The translations under genes and the position numbers were made by a program. This document shows positions 6,739-13,170 of a DNA stretch of 17,157 bases, piece by piece (positions within the stretch are counted from its first letter, which is position 1; every line of letters starts with the position of its first letter). The notes below the pieces were generated by a model. The model was not told the origin of the DNA. It saw nothing but the letters and a program-made list of their open reading frames with translations, and searched no databases. Source of the stretch: Methanobrevibacter sp. (GTDB taxonomy: Archaea > Methanobacteriota > Methanobacteria > Methanobacteriales > Methanobacteriaceae); the NCBI GenBank assembly GCA_016838945.1, contig JADLKP010000023.1, positions 1-17,157 of the forward strand. The letters are read 5' to 3'.

Positions 6739-7059
6739 CTAATCATCACCTTTTACTTCAACTAATACAAAATGTTTAGTTTTACTTAAAGGCCTGCATT
6801 CTGCAATCTTTACAGAGTCACCAACTTCAACATCAAGACAGTCAGGTTTGTGAACATTTATTCTTGATTTTCTTTTTTCGTATCTTTCGTATTTTCTAAT
6901 GAACTTGTAGAAACTACGTTCTACAGTAATAGTCCTTTCTGCTTTATTGGTAGTGACAACTCCTTCAAGGACTTGTCCTCTAACAGATAAATTACCATGG
7001 AAAGGGCAGTTAGGATCATCACATTTAGTTTCTGGTTCCTTAACATTAAGACCAACCAT
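6739..7059 (-). CDS. rps17: Small ribosomal subunit protein uS17 (S17)
   Basis: This 106-aa archaeal uS17 is a primary 16S rRNA binder with an OB fold. The N-terminus has the archaeal motif CDDPNCPFHGNLSVRG (C13, C18, H21). The OB-fold core follows: VVTTNKAERTITVERSFYKF, the basic RKYERYEKRKSRINVHKPDC, and VGDSVKIAECRPLSKTKHFVLVE. The SD GGTGAT lies 3 bases from the ATG. It follows the RNase P subunit gene by 10 bp and precedes uL14. Confidence 0.95.
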   Translation of the reverse strand: MVGLNVKEPETKCDDPNCPFHGNLSVRGQVLEGVVTTNKAERTITVERSFYKFIRKYERYEKRKSRINVHKPDCLDVEVGDSVKIAECRPLSKTKHFVLVEVKGDD

Positions 7060-7069
7060 TTTATCACCA

Positions 7070-7402
7070 TTAAATTTTTTTATATCTTTTTTTTATCCTA
7101 TCTTCAGGACGATTCAACAATATTTTACCATCAATTTCAACAATTGTTCCATCCGGAACTTTAAATTGAAATACAGAAACATCTTTCTGAATTAATTTAT
7201 CCTTACAAATAAAATTAAAATCATTCTGATTAGAACTTAAGTCTTTATCTTGAACCTTTTCCTTCACTTCAATCAATAAAGTCTTCTTGGTCTCATCAAT
7301 GACTGTTCCGCAAAGTCCAATCAAGGAAGGATTGGAACTGTCAACAACCTTAAGTTCTAACCCAATTAATTCATGATAGAATATGTTTTTTGAGCTTATC
7401 AT
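7070..7402 (-). CDS. rnp1: Ribonuclease P protein component 1 (Rpp29/Pop4 type)
   Basis: This 110-aa protein is the archaeal Rpp29 subunit of RNase P, which matures tRNA 5' ends. In archaea Rpp29 pairs with Rpp21 to aid the specificity part of the RNA. The start MISSKNIFYHELIGLELKVVDSSNPSLIGLCGTVIDETKKTLLIE matches the family (HELIGL, G-x-V-x-DETKNTL-like motif), and the C-terminal VPDGTIVEIDGKILLNRPEDRIKK gives the last strand and basic helix of the Sm-like barrel. It is more lysine- and asparagine-rich and less conserved than the ribosomal genes around it. The SD is GAGG, 6 bases before the ATG. Its place between aIF1 and uS17 is the standard archaeal one. Confidence 0.93.
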   Translation of the reverse strand: MISSKNIFYHELIGLELKVVDSSNPSLIGLCGTVIDETKKTLLIEVKEKVQDKDLSSNQNDFNFICKDKLIQKDVSVFQFKVPDGTIVEIDGKILLNRPEDRIKKRYKKI

Positions 7403-7445
7403 TCTAAGCCTCAGTATGTGAATTAAGATTTAAATAATGACCAGA

Positions 7446-7793
7446 TTAACGTCTTCTGTTTCTCTTATTGTATTTCTTATCAGAATCTCTGATTTCAATA
7501 GTGTCGGAAGAGAATCCCATTTCAGATAAAACTTCCTTGACTCTTACCTTATGGTCACCTTGAAGTTCAATTTGACCTTTTTTAGCGGTACCACCGCAAG
7601 CGCATTTAGCTTTAAGAGTCTTGGTAAGTTCCTTAATATCTATATCATGTTCATCTATACCTTCGACGATAGTCATTAATTTTCCAAATCTTCTTCTTAC
7701 TGTAAACACTTTTACAGCTTGAACTTCTCTTGCAATTTCTTCGCAAACACAAAGTTCTTCAGGAAGACCACATACATCACAGATTTTTGACAT
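7446..7793 (-). CDS. sui1: Translation initiation factor aIF1 (SUI1 family)
   Basis: This is the 115-aa archaeal homologue of eIF1, which binds the 30S subunit and monitors start-codon selection. The N-terminus carries a metal-binding-like motif (C5, C8, C15, C17 in CDVCGLPEELCVC). The SUI1 domain (about 28-102) contains VRRRFGKLMTIVEGIDEHDIDIKEL, KCACGGTAKKGQIELQGDH and the closing MGFSSDTIEIR. Relatives I remember end about there; this copy has an extra basic tail (residues 103-115, DSDKKYNKRNRRR). It starts directly after the uL29 stop with no gap, and its SD GGAG lies in the end of uL29. A 43-bp gap precedes the RNase P gene. Confidence 0.94.
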   Translation of the reverse strand: MSKICDVCGLPEELCVCEEIAREVQAVKVFTVRRRFGKLMTIVEGIDEHDIDIKELTKTLKAKCACGGTAKKGQIELQGDHKVRVKEVLSEMGFSSDTIEIRDSDKKYNKRNRRR

Positions 7794-8000
7794 TTAATTC
7801 TCCTTCTGTTTTTGGTTCATAATTGTAAGAACACGAGCAATAGTCCTTTTGAGTTCTCTAATTTTACCAGGGTTTTCATTAACTCCAGCAGCAGCACTTT
7901 TGGAAACGTTTTTAGCGAGTTCAGCTTTGAGTTCCACCAATTTTTCTTCGATGTCCTCAATTTGCATTTCCCAAATTTCTTTACTTCTTAAAATTGCCAT
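7794..8000 (-). CDS. rpl29: Large ribosomal subunit protein uL29 (L29)
   Basis: This 68-aa protein is uL29, a two-helix coiled protein at the tunnel exit that takes part in docking SRP and other nascent-chain factors. It reads MAILRSKEIWEMQIEDIEEKL, then a helix VELKAELAKNVSKSA, and ENPGKIRELKRTIARVLTIM, the L29 signature. The SD GGAG stands 8 bases before the ATG. It follows uS3 by 20 bp and abuts aIF1. Confidence 0.95.
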   Translation of the reverse strand: MAILRSKEIWEMQIEDIEEKLVELKAELAKNVSKSAAAGVNENPGKIRELKRTIARVLTIMNQKQKEN

Positions 8001-8020
8001 TTTCTCAACTCCTTAAAGAT

Positions 8021-8788
8021 TTATTCCTCTTCGGAATCTTCGGTAGCTGCTTCAAGTTCTTCAAGATCCTCTTCAACTTCTTCGATTTCTTCCAAGCTTT
8101 CGAGGTCTTCTTCAGCTTCGACTATTTCTTCAGCTTCCTCTTCGACAACTTCTTCAGCCACTTCTTCTTCAACAATTTCTTCTACAGGTTCAGCAATAGG
8201 AGCAAGAATATCTACTTTATCAGGTAAAACTGCTTCAGGAGGCATGATTCTAACAACAATACCTAAAACACCAGGCTTTAAAGGTGCAGTTGCAAAACCT
8301 TCTTCTACGAATCTGGTTGCAGGTTCACCACATTTCTTGATGTAACCTTCAGTGAATTTAGCAACAGCAGATCTTGAACCTCTGATTTTACCGGAAATGG
8401 TAACTTCTACACCTTGAGCACCAGCACCCATAATTCTACGGATGGTGGAATATGCCACTCTTCTGAAGTGCATACCTCTTTGGAGCATGTTTGCAATTTT
8501 TGCAGCCATGATTCTAGCATTTAACTCAGGAACATCCACTTCTTTAACTTCAACTTGAGGATTATCCAAATCGAATTTGTTTTTGAGGTTTTGGGTAATT
8601 TGCCTTACGGTTTTTCCACCTCTACCTATTACCATACCAGGTCTTTCAGCATAAACGATAACCATAGTTCCTAAAGGAGTAACTTGGATTTCCATTCCTC
8701 CGTAACCTGCTCTTTCGAGTTCTTTTTCTAAATATTCATCAATTTTGGTTCTTCTGAGACCTTCTGTAACGAAATCTTTTTCTATCAT
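8021..8788 (-). CDS. rps3: Small ribosomal subunit protein uS3 (S3) with acidic C-terminal tail
   Basis: uS3 sits at the mRNA entry channel of the 30S head. This 255-aa copy has the type II KH domain (about 17-92; the RNA-binding loop VIGRGGKTV has its GxxG at 55-58) and the C-terminal S3 domain (about 95-185, with RGMHFRRVAYSTIRRIMGAGAQGVEV and SGKIRGSRSA). Residues 198-255 are a low-complexity tail: 33 of 58 residues are Glu or Asp and none is Lys or Arg. That tail lies outside the conserved fold. The SD GGAGG lies in the last codons of uL22, which ends 3 bp before the start, suggesting coupling. Confidence 0.96.
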   Translation of the reverse strand: MIEKDFVTEGLRRTKIDEYLEKELERAGYGGMEIQVTPLGTMVIVYAERPGMVIGRGGKTVRQITQNLKNKFDLDNPQVEVKEVDVPELNARIMAAKIANMLQRGMHFRRVAYSTIRRIMGAGAQGVEVTISGKIRGSRSAVAKFTEGYIKKCGEPATRFVEEGFATAPLKPGVLGIVVRIMPPEAVLPDKVDILAPIAEPVEEIVEEEVAEEVVEEEAEEIVEAEEDLESLEEIEEVEEDLEELEAATEDSEEE

Positions 8789-8791
8789 TAT

Positions 8792-9259
8792 TTAAGCCTC
8801 CACTAAAACTATTTGAATATGGGTAGTTGGAGTGTTGAATGGGGTTACTCTACCAAATGCTCTTGGTCTAGCTCCTCTAATGACCATACCTCTGTGGGAA
8901 GAGATATGTTCAATCTTAAGGTTTTCCACGTCCATACCTTTGTATTCTGCATTTGCTTCAGCATTTTCGATTATCTTTAAAATTGCTTTAGAAGCTTTTA
9001 CAGGGTATCTTCCAGCAGCCCAACCTTTCATGCCTTTTCTGTGACCAACATCTCTGTTGTGTCTTTTGAAAGGAACAGCTTTTTTCATTTCAATTACATC
9101 ATTTAAGTATGCTTTTGCTTTAGCAACATCCATGCCTCTAATTGCACTACAAATTTCTACACAATGTTTTGGAGAAACTTTAAGGGATCTTGCCATAGCA
9201 CGTGCTGTTTTAGATTCATCAGCATCTTTATTGTTATAAGCGTATTTATTTTTAGCCAT
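8792..9259 (-). CDS. rpl22: Large ribosomal subunit protein uL22 (L22)
   Basis: This is the 155-aa archaeal uL22, which binds several 23S rRNA domains and lines the peptide exit tunnel through its beta-hairpin. Diagnostic stretches are ARAMARSLKVSPKHCVEICSAIRGMDVAKAKAYL, FKRHNRDVGHRKGMKGWAAGRYPVKASKAILKIIENAEANAEYKG and the hairpin HISSHRGMVIRGARPRAFGRVTPFNTPTTHIQIVL. The SD GGAG precedes the ATG. It lies 12 bp after uS19 and 3 bp before uS3. Confidence 0.96.
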   Translation of the reverse strand: MAKNKYAYNNKDADESKTARAMARSLKVSPKHCVEICSAIRGMDVAKAKAYLNDVIEMKKAVPFKRHNRDVGHRKGMKGWAAGRYPVKASKAILKIIENAEANAEYKGMDVENLKIEHISSHRGMVIRGARPRAFGRVTPFNTPTTHIQIVLVEA

Positions 9260-9271
9260 GTTTTAATCTCC

Positions 9272-9682
9272 TTATTTAAGTGGTACAAACATAGATGATC
9301 TAGTAGCACCCATACCTGGGTCACCATGTTGAACTCTTGCTCTGGTTGGTGCAAATTCACCAAAGAAGCAACCTAACATTTCAGGAGTGAAAGTTACTTC
9401 AACAAAGTCTCTACCATTATAGATACCGAAAGTAGTTCCAACCATTTCAGGAATAACAATCATATCTCTACAGTGGGTTCTAACTACTACTGGTTTTCCA
9501 CCTTTTTTGTCTAATTTTTGTAATTTTCTCATTTTATCCAACACAGACTGTTGTCTTGGCAAGAATCCTCTTTTTAAGGATCTTCTTTGTCTTGCTGGTA
9601 AAAGTTCAATAAATTCGTCCAAGGACATTTCTTTTAATTCTTCAATAGTATATCCTCTGTATTTAAATATTTTTCTAGCCAA
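9272..9682 (-). CDS. rps19: Small ribosomal subunit protein uS19 (S19), probable TTG start
   Basis: uS19 sits in the 30S head and forms a complex with uS13 near the A site. The sequence contains KYRGYTIEELKEMSLDEFIELLPARQRRSLKRGFLPRQ and the strongly conserved VVRTHCRDMIVIPEMVGTTFGIYNGRDFVEVTFTPEMLGCFFGEFAPTR with GDPGMGATRSSMFVPLK at the end. The frame opens with GTG at 9688, only two bases after GGAG. The TTG at 9682 has 8-base spacing and gives MARKIFKYRGY, the archaeal pattern as I recall it (136 aa). The alternative adds two residues. It follows uL2 closely. Confidence 0.94.
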   Translation of the reverse strand: MARKIFKYRGYTIEELKEMSLDEFIELLPARQRRSLKRGFLPRQQSVLDKMRKLQKLDKKGGKPVVVRTHCRDMIVIPEMVGTTFGIYNGRDFVEVTFTPEMLGCFFGEFAPTRARVQHGDPGMGATRSSMFVPLK

Positions 9683-9699
9683 TGACACATCTCCTTAAA

Positions 9700-10425
9700 T
9701 TATCTTCTTTTTCCAGTACGTTTAGCTGCAATTGAACCGACTTTTCTTCCAGGTGGTGCGTGTCTTGAAATAGTGGTTGGACGACCTGGGTGTTGTCTGT
9801 TACCTCCTCCGTGAGGGTGGTCAACAGCGTTCATTGCTACTCCTCTAACAGTCATAAATTTCTTACCTTTAGCTTTATATGCATGCCATCTGACACCTGC
9901 TTTGAGGAAAGGTTTTTCTTTTCTACCTCCACCTGCTACAACACCGATACTTGCACGGCATTGAGGATGGAAAGATTTCAATTCACCAGATGGTAATTCT
10001 ACAACAGCTTGAGTTGCGTCGTGAGTAATTAAAGAAGCATAAGTTCCAGAGGATCTTACGAAACGACCTCCGTCTCCTGGAGTGTTTTCAATATTGTAGA
10101 TTGGAGTACCTTCAGGGATTTCAGCTAATGGTAATGTGTTACCGAAACTGATCGGTGCTGAAATACCACATTCGATATCATCATCAATTTGAATGGTTTC
10201 AGGAGCTAAAATATGTCTTTTTTCACCGTTTTCGAATTTTACTAAAGCAATAGGAGCAGTTCTTGCAGGGTCGTGAATGATGTCAACGACTTTACCTTTT
10301 AAACTACCTTCTTTCTCTAAGTCATCGTAAGCCCTGTATTGGATTTTATCTTTAAATCTGTGAGAAGCAACACGATGAGCAGGAGTTCCTCTACCTCTAC
10401 GTTGGTGTATTAATCGTTTTCCCAT
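9700..10425 (-). CDS. rpl2: Large ribosomal subunit protein uL2 (L2)
   Basis: This 241-aa uL2 is needed for subunit association and peptidyl-transferase centre integrity. The basic N-terminus MGKRLIHQRRGRGTPAHR leads to an OB-like domain, then an SH3-like domain with LPLAEIPEGTPIYNIENTPGDGGRFVRSSGTYASLI. The highly conserved C-terminal segment MNAVDHPHGGGNRQHPGRPT (198-217) reaches toward the catalytic centre, and the tail ends AAKRTGKRR. The SD GGAGGT begins at the uL23 stop, 7 bases before the ATG, with 12 bp between the genes. Confidence 0.97.
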   Translation of the reverse strand: MGKRLIHQRRGRGTPAHRVASHRFKDKIQYRAYDDLEKEGSLKGKVVDIIHDPARTAPIALVKFENGEKRHILAPETIQIDDDIECGISAPISFGNTLPLAEIPEGTPIYNIENTPGDGGRFVRSSGTYASLITHDATQAVVELPSGELKSFHPQCRASIGVVAGGGRKEKPFLKAGVRWHAYKAKGKKFMTVRGVAMNAVDHPHGGGNRQHPGRPTTISRHAPPGRKVGSIAAKRTGKRR

Positions 10426-10437
10426 AATCTTACCTCC

Positions 10438-10698
10438 TTAGAATACTCCCATTTTAACAGCTACATCTTCAGCTTCGCCTTCTTCAGTGAGTTTGACATA
10501 AGCTAATTTAACACCTTTTGGAGTAATGTGAGTGTTTACTCTTGCTACTTCTTGGTCATATAACTGTTCAAAAGCTTTTTTGATTTGAGCTTTTGTAGAT
10601 GTTCTTCTAACAACAAAAGCAAGTTCATTGTTTTGATCGATTAAATTCATAGTTTTCTCAGTTACATGAGGTTTAACAATAATCTTATAAGGATCCAT
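10438..10698 (-). CDS. rpl23: Large ribosomal subunit protein uL23 (L23)
   Basis: uL23 lies at the tunnel exit and is the main contact for SRP and the Sec translocon. This 86-aa protein reads MDPYKIIVKPHVTEKTMNLID, then NELAFVVRRTSTKAQIKKAFEQLYDQEVARVNT and VKLAYVKL, the family signature. The frame is open ten codons further upstream (to 10728), but the ATG at 10698 has GGTGG 6 bases before it and gives the usual archaeal length. With this start a 43-bp gap separates it from uL4. Confidence 0.95.
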   Translation of the reverse strand: MDPYKIIVKPHVTEKTMNLIDQNNELAFVVRRTSTKAQIKKAFEQLYDQEVARVNTHITPKGVKLAYVKLTEEGEAEDVAVKMGVF

Positions 10699-10741
10699 AA
10701 ATATCCACCTTCTTAAAGTTCCTAACAAATTCCAAAGGAAT

Positions 10742-11506
10742 CTATTGGAATAATCCTCCTAATTTTTCAACAGCGGACTTGGTATAAATAGTTAACCTAC
10801 CAGCATGAGTACCAGGTGCCAATAATTCAGCATTTAAGTTTTCAGCAGTTACGACTTCGACACCAGCGTGGTTTCTTGCACCTAATTTAATGCCTTTGTC
10901 TTCGCCTACAACTACTAATGGACCTTTACTGGATTTGTATTTACGTCCTCTTGTTTTTCCTCTACCTGCTCTTATATGTTTACTGTTTTTAGCTTTGATG
11001 ATATCATCGTAAACTCCTAATGCCTTAAAGATTTCACGAGTTTCAGCAGCAGTTTTAACAGTTTCCAAATCATCTTCAACAATGATAGGTACTTGTTCGA
11101 GATTTTCAATTTTGTGGCCTCTGCCTACCACTAACTCTTCATTGGTAGTGGCTGCAACAGCAGATCTGATTGCAAATCTTCTTTCCTTATTGTTTACTTT
11201 TTCGTGATGATTCTTCTCAGCTCTTACTGGGTGAGCTTTTCTTCCACCAATAGCTTGTGGAACGAATGCTGCTCTAGCACCGCTTTTGATTCTAGGCACC
11301 ATAGCTGCACCTCTACCGGATCCCCAGGATTCTGCAGAAGTTCTTTTACCTGCCATAGGGTCATTACCCCAAGGTTGGATTCTTGCAGATTGAGCAGAGA
11401 GAACTGCTCTTTTAATAAGGTCAGGTCTGTATTCTTCATTAAAGATAGCAGGAAGTTCAATTTCTTCTTTTACTTCCCCTTGAATTGAATAAACATTAAC
11501 TTTCAT
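10742..11506 (-). CDS. rpl4: Large ribosomal subunit protein uL4 (L4)
   Basis: This 254-aa uL4 binds 23S rRNA and sends an extended loop into the peptide exit tunnel. It begins MKVNVYSIQGEVKEEIELP. The loop region (about 44-100, with QPWGNDPMAGKRTSAESWG, GRGAAMVPR and GGRKAHPV) is followed by NNKERRFAIRSAVAATTNEELVVGRGH and the C-terminal AGRGKTRGRKYKSSKGPLVVV with LAPGTHAGRLTIYTKSAVEKL. The frame is open 23 codons further upstream into uL3, but the ATG at 11506 has GGAG 6 bases upstream and gives the normal family length, leaving a 13-bp gap after uL3. Confidence 0.95.
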   Translation of the reverse strand: MKVNVYSIQGEVKEEIELPAIFNEEYRPDLIKRAVLSAQSARIQPWGNDPMAGKRTSAESWGSGRGAAMVPRIKSGARAAFVPQAIGGRKAHPVRAEKNHHEKVNNKERRFAIRSAVAATTNEELVVGRGHKIENLEQVPIIVEDDLETVKTAAETREIFKALGVYDDIIKAKNSKHIRAGRGKTRGRKYKSSKGPLVVVGEDKGIKLGARNHAGVEVVTAENLNAELLAPGTHAGRLTIYTKSAVEKLGGLFQ

Positions 11507-11519
11507 TTGACTCTCCCCT

Positions 11520-12530
11520 TTATACACCTTGTTTTGAAGCAGTACTAATAAATTCGATTTGAGGCGCTGCTTCATCAGCTTTCTTAGGTCTGATAGCTTG
11601 TCTAAGAATTACTAATCTTTTAGTAGGGCCAGGGACAGAACCTTTGACTAATACATAGTCGTTTTTGACTAAACCGTATCTAATAAATCCTCCATCAGGG
11701 TTAACTGCATCCACTTCAGATACATCTCCGATTTTCAAGACTTTTTTATTGAATTCAGTTCTTTTGTGGTATCCCATTTGACCTGCTTGTGCAACAGTCC
11801 ACATAGTTCTTTCAGGAGACCAAGGACCAATGGAACCTACGTGCCTTCCTTTTCCACTTCTCATAGCTTTACCATATTGAATTCTAATATTCCATCTTTT
11901 TACAACCCCTTGGACTCCTTTTCCTTTAGTGGTTGCAATAGCATCGACATATTGTCCTTCATTAAAGATATCGCTTGCTCTTACTTCTTTACCTAATAAA
12001 TCAAGTGCATAATTTAATTTTTCTTCAGCAGAACTTCCGCCTAATGCACATTCAAAGATTTCAGGTTTCTTCTTAGGTACACTAGCCATTTTAGGGTTAG
12101 TATGTACTAAAACTCTTACGTCTTCAGTTTTTTCTAAAGCGTCTTGGATTTTTGCAATAGCTTCAGATTGATCATAGTCTTTAGGAAGGGTAATTTTCCT
12201 AGAGAGCTCTTCATCCAAATTATCTGCAATTACTTCGGTAATGGCTTTAAGTCCATGAGCAGTTTTTTCGTATGATCTAATACCCATTATAACAAGGGGT
12301 GGTACTTCCAAAACAGTTACAGGAGTGAAAACAGTCATACCGTTGGATGGAGAGTTCTTATCAGTGTCTACAACCATAGCATGAGTCATACCTGCTTTGT
12401 AACCTGCAAGACCTAAAAGTTTTGGTTCTTCATTACTTGGCCAAGCTTTGATTCTTGGAGTTTCTTTAGCTACTCTTTTACGAGGGCTAAATGCCACAGA
12501 ACCTTTTCTTGGTTGGTGATGTCTTACCAT
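11520..12530 (-). CDS. rpl3: Large ribosomal subunit protein uL3 (L3)
   Basis: This 336-aa uL3 is one of the first proteins to bind 23S rRNA; its extension reaches the peptidyl-transferase centre. It begins MVRHHQPRKGSVAFSPRKR, the archaeal/eukaryal N-terminus. Residues about 199-260 hold the best conserved part (TTKGKGVQGVVKRWNIR, GKGRHVGSIGPWSPERTMWTVAQAGQMGYHKRTEFNK). The SD GGAGG is separated from the ATG by six A residues. It is the first gene of the cluster, preceded by a 640-bp spacer that should contain the promoter for the entire first unit. Confidence 0.97.
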   Translation of the reverse strand: MVRHHQPRKGSVAFSPRKRVAKETPRIKAWPSNEEPKLLGLAGYKAGMTHAMVVDTDKNSPSNGMTVFTPVTVLEVPPLVIMGIRSYEKTAHGLKAITEVIADNLDEELSRKITLPKDYDQSEAIAKIQDALEKTEDVRVLVHTNPKMASVPKKKPEIFECALGGSSAEEKLNYALDLLGKEVRASDIFNEGQYVDAIATTKGKGVQGVVKRWNIRIQYGKAMRSGKGRHVGSIGPWSPERTMWTVAQAGQMGYHKRTEFNKKVLKIGDVSEVDAVNPDGGFIRYGLVKNDYVLVKGSVPGPTKRLVILRQAIRPKKADEAAPQIEFISTASKQGV

Positions 12531-12574
12531 TTTTTTCCTCCGTTTTGTTCATATTTTCCTATAATTAATCAGTC

Positions 12575-12620
12575 TAATCTATTAAAATATTTTAATTTCT
12601 ATTAATCTATTAAAATAGAT
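12575..12620 (-). promoter_or_regulatory. Probable uL3 promoter region with repeats
   Basis: A 15-bp direct repeat TAATCTATTAAAATA occurs at 12575-12589 and 12603-12617, 28 bp apart. The first copy overlaps a perfect 16-bp palindrome ATTAAAATATTTTAAT (12581-12596). The second lies in an inverted repeat, AATCTATT/AATAGATT, with a 2-base centre (about 12605-12622). On the minus strand the palindrome could act as the TATA box, giving a start near 12562 and a leader of about 30 nt before the uL3 SD. The repeats could be TATA elements or operator half-sites; I cannot tell which. Confidence 0.4.
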
Positions 12621-12791
12621 TTTTTTACAAAATTCGATTTGTCATCCATAATCGTTTTAACTGTCTACTTTTAAAATTCATTTGAATTAACAAATCTCAG
12701 AATAAATAGCTATATTTGCTCTTTTAGTCAAATCGCTAAAATTCTACACTGTTTAAACTTGATTATTCAGTTCATAGTTAATAATTTAGCA

Positions 12792-12866
12792 TACAGTCTC
12801 CTAAGATCATATCTAGATCGGGCATACAGCCTAACTTTAAATAAAAATATCTAGATTAAGACTGTA
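12792..12866. repeat. Nested inverted repeats in the uL3 upstream spacer
   Basis: TACAGTCT at 12792-12799 is complementary to AGACTGTA at 12859-12866. Inside that pair, the palindrome ATCTAGAT occurs at 12811-12818 and again at 12849-12856. The four arms are correctly nested, so a single RNA or DNA strand could form a two-stem hairpin with an asymmetric internal loop (11 versus 2 bases) and a 30-base terminal loop. It does not code for protein. Confidence 0.5.
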
Positions 12867-13116
12867 GAGGCAAAAATTAAACAGCATATAAGCTAAATAA
12901 AGCTAGATAAACGTGAAAAACAAGCTCAAACTTGTTTATGTACTTCTCAAAGATTTATTATAAAGTTGTCTAGACTTCATAATTTATCCCATGTCTTTTA
13001 TGGAATATCTCCACTGCGGAGCAAACTTTATAGTGTCTAAATATAAAGCAAATCCTTGAAAGCTAAAGCTGACAATAGCTAAAGCTTAGATCTATATGTT
13101 TTTTTAATGTATTTAT

Positions 13117-13170
13117 AAAAATTACGTATTGACGCTACGTAAATGCGGAAGCCAATAATGAACTATTGGC
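13117..13170 (-). terminator. Terminator-like double hairpin after the SPOUT gene
   Basis: On the minus strand, directly after the methyltransferase stop codon, a 7-bp hairpin GCCAATA/TATTGGC (13170-13164 with 13157-13151, 6-base loop) is followed by a second 7-bp hairpin TTACGTA/TACGTAA (13142-13136 with 13128-13122, 7-base loop). The second runs straight into TTTTT (13121-13117). This looks like an intrinsic-type terminator and implies that uL3 is transcribed from its own promoter. Confidence 0.55.

Larger units (their letters stand above)
12531..13116. other. Spacer upstream of uL3: no gene seen, several inverted repeats
   Basis: No convincing gene is present in this AT-rich spacer. Visible structure includes the repeats listed separately at the uL3 promoter (12575-12620), a nested pair of 8-bp inverted repeats at 12792-12866, and a hairpin AAACAAG/CTTGTTT at 12918-12937. 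GCATACAG is directly repeated (12789 and 12822), as are short AGCTAAA-type words near 12891, 13061 and 13076. It separates uL3 from the methyltransferase gene, which is adjacent to uL3 in Methanothermobacter as I remember it. Confidence 0.6.

Noticed and set aside
7994..8227. Open frame on the plus strand encoding a phenylalanine-rich peptide
   Set aside because: It is the antisense shadow of the uS3 acidic tail: GAA/GAG codons read TTC/CTC on the other strand. No SD or independent support.
9157..9363. Overlapping minus-strand frame across the uL22/uS19 junction
   Set aside because: Out-of-frame shadow of two strongly conserved ribosomal genes.
11507..11575. N-terminal extension of uL4 by 23 residues
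   Set aside because: It overlaps the end of uL3 and has no well-placed SD; the inner ATG with GGAG matches the family start and length.
12991..13059. 22-codon plus-strand frame (MSFMEYLHCGANFIVSKYK...) in the uL3 upstream spacer
   Set aside because: No SD and no recognisable product; such short frames are expected by chance.
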